Shown here: piece after piece, positions 44,837-54,319 of the stretch
How positions within the stretch are numbered: position 1 is the stretch's first letter
Layout: each line of letters opens with the position of its first letter
Source: Lachnospiraceae bacterium UBA1721
GTDB lineage: Bacteria; Bacillota; Clostridia; Lachnospirales; Lachnospiraceae
Length of the DNA: 64,000 nucleotides
Direction of reading: 5' to 3'
Assembly: GCA_002317155.1 (NCBI GenBank)
Contig: DCIR01000039.1
Span: 18,723 to 82,722, forward strand
Program-made: the position numbers and the translations under genes
Notes under the pieces: generated by a model
What the model saw: only the letters and a program-made list of their open reading frames with translations
Databases searched by the model: none
Told to the model about the DNA's origin: nothing

Positions 44837-46055
44837 AAAATTTACATATGATGGCAAGAATGAGTTGGAGATTTATATCCATATTCCTTTTTGCATCAGA
44901 AAATGCAATTATTGTGACTTCCTGTCTGCGCCTGCAGATGAGAAGTCACGTTTTGTTTATATAAAAGCTCTTGAAAATGAGATAGCTGTTAAGGCATCAG
45001 CATGCAGGGATGAGTATATAGTTACATCTGTTTTTGTCGGAGGCGGAACTCCGACTGTCTTGGATGGAGATGTACTTGCTGATTTACTAACATGCATCAA
45101 GAGATGTTTTATAGTGGCTGAAACGGCTGAGATTACATTTGAGTGTAATCCCGGAACAGCAGATTATGAAAAGCTTCGCAAATGCAAAGAGGCCGGATAT
45201 AACAGAATCAGTATCGGACTGCAATCGGCAATCGATGATGAACTTATGAAACTGGGACGAATCCATGATTATTCAGCCTTTGTTAAAACCTATGAAAATG
45301 CGGTTAAATGTGGTTTTGATAATATTAATGTCGATTTGATGTCAGCTATTCCTGGACAGAGCCTGCAAAGCCTTGATGAGAGTATTAGCAGAATTTTGGC
45401 ACTTAATCCTAGACCAACACATATTTCTTCGTATAGCCTTATATTGGAAGAAGATACTGTGTTTTGGAAGATGAATGAGGAAGGCAATCTGGAACTGCCG
45501 GATGAAGATACAGAGCGTGCTATGCATTGGCACGTGATAGACAGATTGGAGAAGGAAGGGTACCTTGAATACGAGCTGTCTAACTTGTCTTTGCCAGGAT
45601 ATGAATGCAGACATAATGTGGGCTATTGGATAAGAAAAGAGTACCTTGGTTTTGGAATAGGAGCAGCCTCTTTATTTGAAGGCAGAAGGCAGACCAATAC
45701 ACGTGATATATCAGAATATGTGAATTTTTATGCAGATATCGATTGCACAGACGATTGGTATGCGAATAAAGGAAATGTTTCGCGAGAAAAATATGAGCCA
45801 CCTCTTTCGGAAGACGTCGAGCTTACGCGTGAAGACGAAATTGAAGAGTTTATGTTCCTGGGACTGAGAATGTGTAAGGGAATAGAGCTCAATGACTTCA
45901 AAGCCTTATTTGACGCGGATATTTCGGATATATATGGTGAAATTATAGATAAAAACGTTGAGGATGGACTGCTTGAAAAAACTGCTGATTCAATTAGACT
46001 GACAAGAAGAGGGCAGGATTTGGCAAATTTCGTGTTTTCTCAATTTATTTTGTGA
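44817..46055 (+). CDS. hemW: Radical SAM protein HemW (heme chaperone-like)
   Basis: A 412-residue HemW/HemN-like protein: IYIHIPFCIRKCNYCDFLS (CxxxCxxC for the 4Fe-4S cluster), FVGGGTPTVL, and the HemN C-terminal domain (EEFMFLGLRMCKGIELNDF). HemW carries three clustered Cys rather than the extra features of HemN, and is thought to insert heme rather than oxidise coproporphyrinogen. It starts inside the preceding gene, so the two may be coupled. A second radical SAM gene, hemZ, lies at 57955. Confidence 0.9.
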   Translation: MQKISNKKFTYDGKNELEIYIHIPFCIRKCNYCDFLSAPADEKSRFVYIKALENEIAVKASACRDEYIVTSVFVGGGTPTVLDGDVLADLLTCIKRCFIVAETAEITFECNPGTADYEKLRKCKEAGYNRISIGLQSAIDDELMKLGRIHDYSAFVKTYENAVKCGFDNINVDLMSAIPGQSLQSLDESISRILALNPRPTHISSYSLILEEDTVFWKMNEEGNLELPDEDTERAMHWHVIDRLEKEGYLEYELSNLSLPGYECRHNVGYWIRKEYLGFGIGAASLFEGRRQTNTRDISEYVNFYADIDCTDDWYANKGNVSREKYEPPLSEDVELTREDEIEEFMFLGLRMCKGIELNDFKALFDADISDIYGEIIDKNVEDGLLEKTADSIRLTRRGQDLANFVFSQFIL

Positions 46056-46083
46056 CGAATAGTGGTAATTTGGTACAGAAAGG

Positions 46084-46113
46084 TTGATTTTATTTGAGAC
46101 TTTATTGTATAAT
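46084..46113 (+). promoter_or_regulatory. Promoter of the HD protein-pilT unit
   Basis: TTGATT, 18-bp spacer, TATAAT, 46 bp before the start at 46160. Confidence 0.5.
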
Positions 46114-46159
46114 TTATCTGTAATTTTGCGATTTTCAAAATGAATTCGGAGTGTTTTGG

Positions 46160-47257
46160 ATGAAATTTGTCAAACAGGAAGATCTAAAAATCGGAATGAG
46201 ACTTGCGAGACCAATATATGCCAAGAACGGAGTATTGTTGTTCGACAGAGATTCGCAGCTTTCTAATTCGACAATTTCGAGTGTTAAGAATTTTGGATTG
46301 TTTGGCATTTATATACTTGAACCGGCTGAACCACTTCCGCCTATGTCGGAGGAAGACAGGGAGTTTGAGCGTTTCCAGACTGTCATGGTTGCCATGATTC
46401 ATGAAGAGCTCGACAGGATAATTGCTACGAAGCATACCAAGAACAGTAGTAATGTAAGTGCTCAGATTATTAAGAAATTTGGACATCTTGATAATAAGAT
46501 TAATTTCTATCAGAATTTGAGAAGCAGAAACGATTTTGTGGCAAGACATGCACTTAATGTTGCAATATTATGTTCGATGATTTGCCATGTGATGAATGTA
46601 TCAATAGATGAGCAGGATAAAATCATTCATGCAGCTTTGGTACATGATATCGGACGTATGAAGTCGAAAAATGAAGCAGTATATGGTGGCGAAGGTAATC
46701 CCGGAGACAGAATAAGAATGTTTCAGGAGACCATCAGTGCCTATGATATCATTGAAGAATCATTTGCTGCATATGGTCCGGCTATCAAGAGAATATGTAA
46801 TCAGGCTATTCATACGCAGATGGATATTGAAAACGGTGTTGATGTATCCGATAGAAAGATGGTTATGGGCGCCAAGATATTGATGGTTGCCAATAAATAT
46901 GATGAATTGACTGCTATGAGCCTTAGCGGTGAGAGTATTTCAGAAGTTAAGGCAATAAAAGAGTTTATCGATCATCCTGAATGGTATGATAAAGAGGTTG
47001 TTGCGGCACTACTTAGTTCCGTTAATATATTATTCCCCGGTGTCAGTGTAGAGCTTAACACAGGTGAAAAAGCGTTGGTTTTGACAGAAAATGTATTTAA
47101 TGTTTTAAGACCGACAGTATTGTGCTTTAAGGATAATTCTATTTTGGATTTATCTTTGCGCAGCAATAGTGATATTTTTGTATGTGATGTAATGAAAACA
47201 TTGGATAACAGATATATCATGAATACAGAAGTATTAAATAATCTGGGAGGAGATTAG
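46160..47257 (+). CDS. HD-domain protein related to HD-GYP, with divergent motif
   Basis: About 365 residues from MKFVKQEDLKIGMRLARPIY (46160), 8 bp after GGAG. The N-terminal part resembles the region that precedes HD-GYP domains. The HD core is present (RHALNVAILCSMI..., AALVHDIGRMK), giving a metal site. Where HD-GYP enzymes have HHE and GYP, this reads AIHTQMDIENG, so c-di-GMP phosphodiesterase activity is doubtful. It lies 4 bp before pilT, which suggests a role in pilus or surface regulation. Confidence 0.7.
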   Translation: MKFVKQEDLKIGMRLARPIYAKNGVLLFDRDSQLSNSTISSVKNFGLFGIYILEPAEPLPPMSEEDREFERFQTVMVAMIHEELDRIIATKHTKNSSNVSAQIIKKFGHLDNKINFYQNLRSRNDFVARHALNVAILCSMICHVMNVSIDEQDKIIHAALVHDIGRMKSKNEAVYGGEGNPGDRIRMFQETISAYDIIEESFAAYGPAIKRICNQAIHTQMDIENGVDVSDRKMVMGAKILMVANKYDELTAMSLSGESISEVKAIKEFIDHPEWYDKEVVAALLSSVNILFPGVSVELNTGEKALVLTENVFNVLRPTVLCFKDNSILDLSLRSNSDIFVCDVMKTLDNRYIMNTEVLNNLGGD

Positions 47258-47261
47258 AGAG

Positions 47262-48317
47262 ATGTTAGACATTGAGGAAGTATTAGCAAAAGCGAAAAAT
47301 TCAGGCGCCAGTGACGTTCATATTACAGTAGGTGTTCCGCCTAAGATGCGTGTAAACGGTAACCTTGTTACCATGGATGAGTATCCTATCATGATGCCTG
47401 CAGATACATTGGACGTTGTTCTTAGTATTACAACAGACAATCAGAGAGCATATTTTGAGGAGCGCGGTGAGTACGATATGTCCTTCTCAATTGCAAGTGT
47501 TGGACGTTTCCGTCTTAACATTTTCAAGCAGAGAGGATCTGCAGCACTTTCGTTCCGTCTTGTAGGAACTGTAGTACCTCCCGCTGATAAATTGGGTGTT
47601 CCTACTTCAGTAGTAGATTTGTATCAGAGAAAGAGAGGACTTATCCTTGTAACAGGTCCTACAGGATCAGGTAAGTCAACTACCCTTGCATCTATTATTG
47701 ATAAGATTAACAATAACCGTGATGCACATATTATTACCCTTGAGGACCCTATCGAGTATCTTCATATGCATAAGCTCTCAATGGTTAACCAGAGAGAAAT
47801 CGGTATGGATACCAATAACTATGCAAACGCACTTCGTGCAGCACTTCGTGAAGACCCCGATGTTATCCTCGTAGGTGAGATGAGAGACTTCGAGACCATT
47901 TCAGTAGCTATTACCGCTGCCGAGACCGGACACCTCGTGCTTTCAACACTGCACACAATCGGTGCAGCAAGTACCGTTGACCGTGTAATCGACGTATTCC
48001 CTCCTCATCAGCAGCAGCAGATCAGAGTTCAGCTTGCTAACGTTCTTGAGGCAGTTATTTCTCAGCAGCTTATTCCTACCGCAGATGGTACCGGACGTGT
48101 AGCTGCATTCGAAGTAATGCATGCTAACCACGCTGTAAGAAACCTTATTCGTGAAGGTAAGTCACATCAGCTTGAGTCAGTTATGCAGACTAACCGTAAG
48201 ATGGGTATGATTACCATGGACGAAGCTATTCTTCAGCTTTACTATGATGGACGTATCGATAAGGAGCAGGCAATTAACTTCTCCCAGGATCCCGATGCAA
48301 TGGAAATGAAGCTTTAA
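47262..48317 (+). CDS. pilT: Type IV pilus retraction ATPase PilT
   Basis: A 351-residue PilT: N-terminal PAS-like domain (SGASDVHITVGVPPKMRVNG), Walker A GPTGSGKST (132-140), Asp box (ITLEDPIEYLH), Walker B (DPDVILVGEMRD) and His box (TAAETGHLVLSTLHT). The hexameric motor takes pili apart for twitching or DNA uptake. The other pilus genes are not in the window. It ends an operon with the HD protein; a terminator follows. Confidence 0.95.
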   Translation: MLDIEEVLAKAKNSGASDVHITVGVPPKMRVNGNLVTMDEYPIMMPADTLDVVLSITTDNQRAYFEERGEYDMSFSIASVGRFRLNIFKQRGSAALSFRLVGTVVPPADKLGVPTSVVDLYQRKRGLILVTGPTGSGKSTTLASIIDKINNNRDAHIITLEDPIEYLHMHKLSMVNQREIGMDTNNYANALRAALREDPDVILVGEMRDFETISVAITAAETGHLVLSTLHTIGAASTVDRVIDVFPPHQQQQIRVQLANVLEAVISQQLIPTADGTGRVAAFEVMHANHAVRNLIREGKSHQLESVMQTNRKMGMITMDEAILQLYYDGRIDKEQAINFSQDPDAMEMKL

Positions 48318-48375
48318 TTAAGGGCTTTGAACTGATTGCTTAGGAAATACAAGTAGTTATAATCAAAGATAATAG

Positions 48376-48408
48376 AAAGGCGCTCATGCAATGCATGGGC
48401 GCCTTTTT
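48376..48408. terminator. Intrinsic terminator after pilT
   Basis: Stem AAAGGCGCTCATGC / GCATGGGCGCCTTT, then TTTCT; T-rich on both strands, so it could also serve the convergent MATE gene. Confidence 0.85.
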
Positions 48409-48487
48409 CTGGACTTATAGACTTATATAGACTTATAGGACATAATTTTCAACACTGTTTTGTGTGATAAACAACAGTTTACATTTT

Positions 48488-49837
48488 TTACATTTTATCG
48501 ATTATCGTTTTCTTGATTCTGAAGAAATAGAACACAGTAACTGCACAGGACATGATTTCCGCAATGGGGAATGCCCACCATACATAGTCGATATTGCCAA
48601 GCAGCGAGAGTAGATATGCTGCCGGCAAGAGAACGACCAGCTGACGCATGATGGAAGTAACCATACTGTATACGCTCTTGCCTAATGCCTGGAAAAGTGT
48701 TCCGGTTACGATACAGAAGGCAGCTATGGGGAAGTGAATACCTATGATTCTCAATGCGGTTACACCCATCTTGATCATTGTATCGGAAGCATCAAACGGA
48801 ATGAAAAGGAATTGAGGTAAAAGCTCGAATCCAAGCACACCGATAATCATGATTGCGGTTGCATAGAACCATGCATATTTCCATGCCAGCATGAGACGAT
48901 CCTTTTTCTTGGCACCGAAGTTGTAAGCAATGATAGGAACCAGTCCGGTATTGAGTCCGAAGATAGGCATGAATATGAAGCTTTGAAGCTTGAAATATAC
49001 ACCGAACACGGCAGCTGCTGTAGAAGTAAAGCCCATTAATATCTGGTTCATTACATATACCATTATTGAACCGATAGACTGCATGATTATCGAAGGAAGA
49101 CCAATCACATAGATGCTTCCGATAATCTTAGCATCAGGGACAAATCCTTTGAAGTTGATTTTGATTTCCGTATTCTTTGTAAGATTAAGGATAATTGCAA
49201 ATATTGCGGCACATATCTGGCCTATTACTGTGGCAATTGCGGCACCTTTTACACCTAATGCCGGAAGTCCGAAAAAACCGAAGATGAGAATAGGGTCGAG
49301 AATGATGTTGATAATTGCGCCGGTACCCTGAGTAGCCATGGTGAGAAGTGTTCTTCCTGTAGAAGTAAGAAGTCTTTCGAACATTGTCTGCAGGAAGATA
49401 CCGATAGAGACGCATAATACAATAGTAAGGTAATCGGTACCATAACTAACAATTTGCGCGCTTTCTGTCTGTGACATATAAAATGGTTTAACAACTGTAA
49501 AGCCGAGGATGCAGAATATGATAAAGCTTACTACGGATAAGAAGATACCGTTTACAGCTACTTTATTTACAGTCTTGGTATCTTTAGCACCGAGAGCTTT
49601 TGACAATATTGCATTTACACCGACCGAAGTTCCTACAGCTACGGCAATCATAAGTGTTTGAAGCGGGAATGCCAGTGATACAGCGGTAAGCGCATCCTCG
49701 TGAATCTTGGATACAAATATACTGTCTACGATATTGTAAAGCGCCTGAACGAGCATTGATATCATCATCGGAAAAGACATAGTGATGAGTAGCCTGTTGA
49801 CGTTCATTCTGCCCATTTTGTTTTCTGAATATGACAT
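48488..49837 (-). CDS. MATE-family efflux protein
   Basis: A 449-residue transporter with twelve predicted membrane helices in two similar halves (MSFPMMISMLVQALYNIVDSIFVSKI, and GLPSIIMQSIGSIMVYVMNQIL), typical of MATE exporters. It would use an ion gradient to export cationic drugs or metabolites. It has its own promoter with a palindrome at the transcription start (49864-49881), pointing to repression by a dedicated regulator that is not in the window. Confidence 0.92.
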   Translation of the reverse strand: MSYSENKMGRMNVNRLLITMSFPMMISMLVQALYNIVDSIFVSKIHEDALTAVSLAFPLQTLMIAVAVGTSVGVNAILSKALGAKDTKTVNKVAVNGIFLSVVSFIIFCILGFTVVKPFYMSQTESAQIVSYGTDYLTIVLCVSIGIFLQTMFERLLTSTGRTLLTMATQGTGAIINIILDPILIFGFFGLPALGVKGAAIATVIGQICAAIFAIILNLTKNTEIKINFKGFVPDAKIIGSIYVIGLPSIIMQSIGSIMVYVMNQILMGFTSTAAAVFGVYFKLQSFIFMPIFGLNTGLVPIIAYNFGAKKKDRLMLAWKYAWFYATAIMIIGVLGFELLPQFLFIPFDASDTMIKMGVTALRIIGIHFPIAAFCIVTGTLFQALGKSVYSMVTSIMRQLVVLLPAAYLLSLLGNIDYVWWAFPIAEIMSCAVTVFYFFRIKKTIIDKM

Positions 49838-49863
49838 GTAACTACCTACTTTCTATATGAATT

Positions 49864-49881
49864 GGTTACCCCAAGGCAACC
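49864..49881 (-). promoter_or_regulatory. Palindromic operator candidate of the MATE gene
   Basis: On the minus strand: GGTTGCC, TTGG, GGTAACC. It lies just after the -10 box and covers the expected transcription start, a classic repressor position. Confidence 0.45.
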
Positions 49882-49889
49882 AAAAAGTA

Positions 49890-49918
49890 ATTATACGACA
49901 ATAAAAAACAAATTGTAA
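49890..49918 (-). promoter_or_regulatory. Promoter of the MATE gene
   Basis: On the minus strand: TTACAA, 17-bp spacer, TATAAT. Confidence 0.55.
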
Positions 49919-49962
49919 GTAATTTTTCATGTAATAATGTTCTAAATAATAAGTAGGATATA

Positions 49963-51522
49963 TTATGCATTCCAATAATTCATATCAGGCCTGTAACCGA
50001 TAGCTTCAAGCAGATGTTCTTCAGTTATGTCACTACTTCCTGCTAAGTCAGCAATGGTTCTGGAGACTCTTAATATCCTGTGATATGAACGTATACTCAG
50101 GTTGAGTTTTTTATATACGTTTTCCATCAGAGAGAGTTCACTTTGTCCTAGATGGCAAAAGGTCTCAAAATCGTTTGCGCGAAGGTCGGAATTGAATCTG
50201 TAATTTGTACCTTTGTATCGTTCCTTCTGGATATCACGTGCTCGAATTACCTGCTCACGCATTGATAGACTGTCGGTGTTTGATTTTGCAGCTGAGGAGT
50301 CTTTATTGAAAGGATTTATATCGGAGTAATCTATAGAATGCAGTTCGACGCACATATCGATTCTGTCCAAAATGGGGCCGGATACCTTGCTGAGATATCG
50401 TTGTATCATAGAGGAGGAACATTTACATTTGTTTCTATCGGGATAATATCCGCATGGGCAAGGATTCATAGCGCAGAGTAAGAGAAAGTCCGAAGGGTAA
50501 GAGAGTGAATACTTTGAACGTGAGATATGTACTTCTTTATCTTCAATTGGCTGTCTGAGACTGTCGATTATGTGCCGGTCAAATTCCGTAAGTTCATCCA
50601 GAAACAATACAGAACGGTGGGCGAGTGATATTGCACCGGGTTTTGGGAAGCTTCCGCCACCAACCAAAGCCGGAAGAGTGATTGAATGATGTGGACTCTG
50701 GATGTTACGTTGCATTATCAATGCCTGCTTTTTGTCCAACTTGCCGGCGATGCTGTATATCGCAGTAACTTCGAGACTTTCGTCAAGAGTAAGTGGTGGG
50801 AGGATACCGGGGAGGCGTTTGGCAATCATTGATTTACCGGTTCCGGGAGGACCTGTCATCAGTAGACTATGGAATCCGGCAGCGGATATTACTGCAGCAC
50901 GTTTGGCAGCTTCCTGCCCGTTGATTTCTGAAAAATCATGCAGTATATAGTTATCCTGATTCATAAACAGAGATTCGATATCAACTTTTACTGCAGGGAG
51001 AATATTTTCATCTTTGCATCGCAGATATTCCACCACCTGTAGAATGTTTTGGGCTCCACGCACGGTTATGTTGGGAACCACAGATCCTTCCTCGGCATTA
51101 TCGATTGGAACTATGCATTCTTTTATTCCTGTTGCAGCAGCTTCTTTTACAATTGGTAAGACTCCCTTCACAGGTTTGATTTCACCGTTTAGTCCTAATT
51201 CGCCTAAAAACAGAATATCTTCCGAAGCTGACGCTGGTAATGCACCGGAACAAGTAAGAAGTCCAATCGATAATGGCAAATCATAAGATGTACCGTCTTT
51301 GTGTAAATCTGCAGGCGACAGGTTGACGGTTATTTTGGCGACAGGAATCTGTAAGCCGGCATTTCTAAGAGCTGCCCAGACTCGGTCTTTGGACTCACGA
51401 ACCTCACTGCCCGGGCATCCTACCAATATAAATGAGGGGAGACCTGCGGAGATATCCGTTTCGACACTAACGGTTACAGCAGATACGCCCAGTACGGCGC
51501 CTGATATTATTTTACTATACAT
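49963..51522 (-). CDS. YifB/ComM-family Mg-chelatase-like AAA+ ATPase
   Basis: A 519-residue protein with an N-terminal ribosomal-S5/Lon-like domain (about 1-170), an AAA+ core (MTGPPGTGKSMIAKRLPGILPPL Walker A, SVLFLDELTEF Walker B) and a C-terminal Mg_chelatase_C domain (RSYHRILRVSRTIADLAGS). A CxCxxY...CKC segment (MNPCPCGYYPDRNKCKCS) matches the family. The Haemophilus homologue ComM promotes branch migration in natural transformation. It lies 18 bp after dprA, so it is probably co-transcribed with another DNA-uptake gene. Confidence 0.93.
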   Translation of the reverse strand: MYSKIISGAVLGVSAVTVSVETDISAGLPSFILVGCPGSEVRESKDRVWAALRNAGLQIPVAKITVNLSPADLHKDGTSYDLPLSIGLLTCSGALPASASEDILFLGELGLNGEIKPVKGVLPIVKEAAATGIKECIVPIDNAEEGSVVPNITVRGAQNILQVVEYLRCKDENILPAVKVDIESLFMNQDNYILHDFSEINGQEAAKRAAVISAAGFHSLLMTGPPGTGKSMIAKRLPGILPPLTLDESLEVTAIYSIAGKLDKKQALIMQRNIQSPHHSITLPALVGGGSFPKPGAISLAHRSVLFLDELTEFDRHIIDSLRQPIEDKEVHISRSKYSLSYPSDFLLLCAMNPCPCGYYPDRNKCKCSSSMIQRYLSKVSGPILDRIDMCVELHSIDYSDINPFNKDSSAAKSNTDSLSMREQVIRARDIQKERYKGTNYRFNSDLRANDFETFCHLGQSELSLMENVYKKLNLSIRSYHRILRVSRTIADLAGSSDITEEHLLEAIGYRPDMNYWNA

Positions 51523-51540
51523 ATTATAACCTTTCGGATA

Positions 51541-52689
51541 TTACAAAATTTTAGTAAAGCACCCCTGGCTTACTTGCTTTGCATGGTTGCCCAGCATCAA
51601 CTGCATAAGAATCATAGATACTTGGGAATAAGTAAATGAAACAGGAGAGACTATTTTTTCACAGATTTCTTCGATGCTCATTGGACTAAGGCTGAGGACT
51701 GAATAAACAGCAGCCTGGTCATCACTAAGCCCCGGAGGCATAGCCTCTGATCCGTTAAAGGAACGATGTAATCTGTCTTTATTAAAAAGTGGATTACCAT
51801 CTAAGGATTCCAACAGTTCTGTTACAAATATTTCGGGAGACAGATATATGAAGGCTCCCTGACCTATCAGGCCGTTGCATCCGTCACTGAGTCTGTCTGT
51901 GATCCTTCCCGGAACTGTGTATACTTCGCGACCTTGCTCAAGAGCCATGTCAACAGTAATCATGGTGCCGCTTTTCTGTCTTGCTTCGACTACCACGACA
52001 GCATCAGCCAATCCGCTGACAATTCTGTTCCTGGGAGGAAAGTTGGCTGCTATTGCCGGCTCACCCATAGCATAGGTGGAAATAATGCCACCGTTAATAA
52101 GTAAGGAGTCATATAAAGATCTGTTGGATGGAGGATAACATACATCTACACCGCTACCGAGTACACCGAAGGAAGTGCCACCGGCTTTGATAGCGGCGCT
52201 CTGACTTATGCCATCTATACCGTATGCCATTCCGCTTATCACTTGTATTCCCATATTGCCGAGATATGAACCGAGCTCTGCGGCAACGTGAGCTCCGTAT
52301 TCCGAACAGCTTCGGGCACCGATTACGGCTACTGACGGTGTGGAATCGGAAGGAAGCTTGCCACGATAAAAGATTCCGAGAGGTGCATCGGGAATGTTTT
52401 TTAGATGCTCCGGATATGCAGAATCAAAGAATGAAACAAATGAGGCACCGCATCGTAGAATAGTATCCTGTATTTCATTAACAGAAGATTCTTTCTTTGC
52501 TTTTAGAAAAGCCTTAAGAGCTGCGGGAGGCAGCATGTTTTTTAGTTTGTCTTCAGACAAATTTATGATGTCGGACGGCTCGTTGACGCTGTTTATAAAG
52601 CGCATTCCGAGACTGCCATTAAAATTTTTGACAGAACACAGCCAAGCCAGAACCGCAGAGTCCTCGGGTGTAAGAGTAGCATTATTCAT
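51541..52689 (-). CDS. dprA: DNA-processing protein DprA
   Basis: A 382-residue DprA: Rossmann-like core with VAVIGARSCSEYG, VISGMAYGIDGISQSAA, VLGSGVDVCYPPSNR, FPPRNRIVSGLADAVVVVEARQKSGTMITVDMALEQGREVYTVPG, and a C-terminal winged-helix-like DML1 domain. It binds single-stranded DNA and loads RecA during transformation. First gene of a dprA-yifB operon. Confidence 0.95.
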   Translation of the reverse strand: MNNATLTPEDSAVLAWLCSVKNFNGSLGMRFINSVNEPSDIINLSEDKLKNMLPPAALKAFLKAKKESSVNEIQDTILRCGASFVSFFDSAYPEHLKNIPDAPLGIFYRGKLPSDSTPSVAVIGARSCSEYGAHVAAELGSYLGNMGIQVISGMAYGIDGISQSAAIKAGGTSFGVLGSGVDVCYPPSNRSLYDSLLINGGIISTYAMGEPAIAANFPPRNRIVSGLADAVVVVEARQKSGTMITVDMALEQGREVYTVPGRITDRLSDGCNGLIGQGAFIYLSPEIFVTELLESLDGNPLFNKDRLHRSFNGSEAMPPGLSDDQAAVYSVLSLSPMSIEEICEKIVSPVSFTYSQVSMILMQLMLGNHAKQVSQGCFTKIL

Positions 52690-52727
52690 ATTTACCTCTC
52701 TAAAACAGGGCTATCACTAGCAGTCAC

Positions 52728-52769
52728 TGCAAATGAATAGTTGCAAATGAATAGTTGCTAATGAATAGT
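52728..52769. repeat. 14-bp tandem repeat, three units
   Basis: TGCAAATGAATAGT twice, then TGCTAATGAATAGT, directly upstream of dprA. Confidence 0.85.
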
Positions 52770-53105
52770 TGTTTATGTATTGATGCTTATGTTTTGATGG
52801 AAAAATGTGTCTGAACAGACAAGACTCAATTAATATCTGCTATGATTAATTGAGGCAAAACATTATTTGTTTGATGCAGAAATAATAATATTTTCAGGCT
52901 GAAAGTGTCAATTAGTCATTTTGCAAGAAAAATTGGGGATGTGGCTTGTACATTATTTTATTTCTACTAATATAATATCGCGTAGAATCTTGTGAAAAAA
53001 CGGTTTTTGATATATACTAAACGTTGTGGCGGCTTTTATATGTGACCGATATATTGAATTCGGAGCGTTCCGACCATACATAATAAAGATTAAGGTGGTA
53101 AAGAA
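52770..53105. other. Intergenic region between dprA and the SEC-C gene
   Basis: No gene seen. Besides the promoter at 52990-53018, it is AT-rich with repeated words and no clear hairpin. The last bases carry the ribosome binding site AAGGTGG of the SEC-C gene. Confidence 0.6.
52990..53018 (+). promoter_or_regulatory. Promoter of the SEC-C gene
   Basis: TTGTGA, 17-bp spacer, TATACT, with a leader of about 80 nt to the start at 53106. Confidence 0.55.
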
Positions 53106-53609
53106 ATGGCACTTTTAGATGAATGGAAAAAAATAGCTTATAACGAGCAGCTTGATCAGAATCAGCTTCAGGCTATTTGGTCAAAATATTTCCAGGAGGA
53201 GAAGGATATCTATGCACAGCTTCTCGAGAATCCTGATGAGGTTGTAAGCGGAACTGTTAAGGAACTTGCTGAGAAGTACGGTGTTACCGTAATGACAATG
53301 ACCGGTTTCCTTGATGGAATCAATGATAGCCTTGTTGAGAAGAACCCTATTGAGACTATGGATGAGGATACTGTAGTTCAGCTTGGCTTTGACAAGGAAC
53401 TCCTCTACAAGAACATGGTAGCTGCAGATGCAGAGTGGCTCTATGGCCTTGATCAGTGGGTTAAGATTTTCCCTGTTGAAAAGCTCAAGGCTCTTTACAA
53501 GGAGCAGAAGGCTTCTACAACTATCAGAAAAGAAGCAAAAGTATATCCTAACGATCCCTGCCCTTGCGGAAGTGGAAAGAAGTATAAGAAGTGCTGCGGT
53601 AAGAAGTAA
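53106..53609 (+). CDS. Small protein with C-terminal SEC-C zinc motif
   Basis: A 167-residue protein: an all-helical acidic body and a C-terminal SEC-C motif (NDPCPCGSGKKYKKCCGKK) that binds zinc and is found at the end of SecA and other proteins. No signal peptide. The function of the body is unknown; the motif often mediates contacts with proteins or ribosomes. Codon use is highly biased, which suggests abundant expression. Confidence 0.75.
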   Translation: MALLDEWKKIAYNEQLDQNQLQAIWSKYFQEEKDIYAQLLENPDEVVSGTVKELAEKYGVTVMTMTGFLDGINDSLVEKNPIETMDEDTVVQLGFDKELLYKNMVAADAEWLYGLDQWVKIFPVEKLKALYKEQKASTTIRKEAKVYPNDPCPCGSGKKYKKCCGKK

Positions 53610-53689
53610 TACCGCAAAGAGCTGTTAATATGGGGGCTATTCCGGCATAGGAAGAGCCCTCTGTGTTTTTTAATGAAAGGGGTATAGCT

Positions 53690-54304
53690 ATGGCAGGTGA
53701 AAAAAAGATTAAAGATAAGAGACTTAATAACATTCTGAATGAGTTGCTTCGTCCTGTCTTTTATTTGATTCTTGGAGTTATCTGCATTGTTTTTGATCAG
53801 AAATTTCTTGATATTTCAGGTTACGTTCTTGGCATTGGAATGATTCTTGCGGGATTAATATTTGTCATCATTTATCTTACCCGCGAAGCAATTGATAACA
53901 TTAACCGAAATGAGATGCTTCTTGGAATGGGTTCAATTGCTTTAGGTATTATTTTACTGCTTAGAGTAGACCTTTTTACCAGCGAGCTTTTCCCGGTTAT
54001 TCTTGCCGGAATGGTGATTTTAAGTGGTGCAGCTAAGCTTCAGCTTATGGTTAATATGATCAAGCTTAAGCTTGCAGGATGGCTTCCTACATTGTTTGTA
54101 GCGCTCTTGAATATCGCAATTGGCGTAGTGCTTGTTATTGCTCCCGAGTTTATATCGGAAGTGCTTATCATAGTTATTGGCGGCGGACTGGTATTCAGCG
54201 CTGTATCGGATGTTGTGTTTATCATTTATTATGATAAGCAGCTTAAAGAAAAGAAGGGAAACGAAGTTTCTTTCCGTGAGATTCCTCATGTAACAGAAGA
54301 TTAA
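53690..54304 (+). CDS. DUF308 membrane protein (HdeD-like)
   Basis: About 204 residues from MAGEKKIKDK (53690), placed after AAAGGGG; the ORF could begin at 53663 with no site. Six predicted membrane helices arranged as repeats, with the pattern FYLILGVICIVF...GIGMILAGLIFV typical of DUF308/HdeD. Role unknown; E. coli HdeD is linked to acid stress. It lies 15 bp upstream of apt and may be co-transcribed. Confidence 0.7.
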   Translation: MAGEKKIKDKRLNNILNELLRPVFYLILGVICIVFDQKFLDISGYVLGIGMILAGLIFVIIYLTREAIDNINRNEMLLGMGSIALGIILLLRVDLFTSELFPVILAGMVILSGAAKLQLMVNMIKLKLAGWLPTLFVALLNIAIGVVLVIAPEFISEVLIIVIGGGLVFSAVSDVVFIIYYDKQLKEKKGNEVSFREIPHVTED

Positions 54305-54319
54305 CAAATCGGAGAATTA

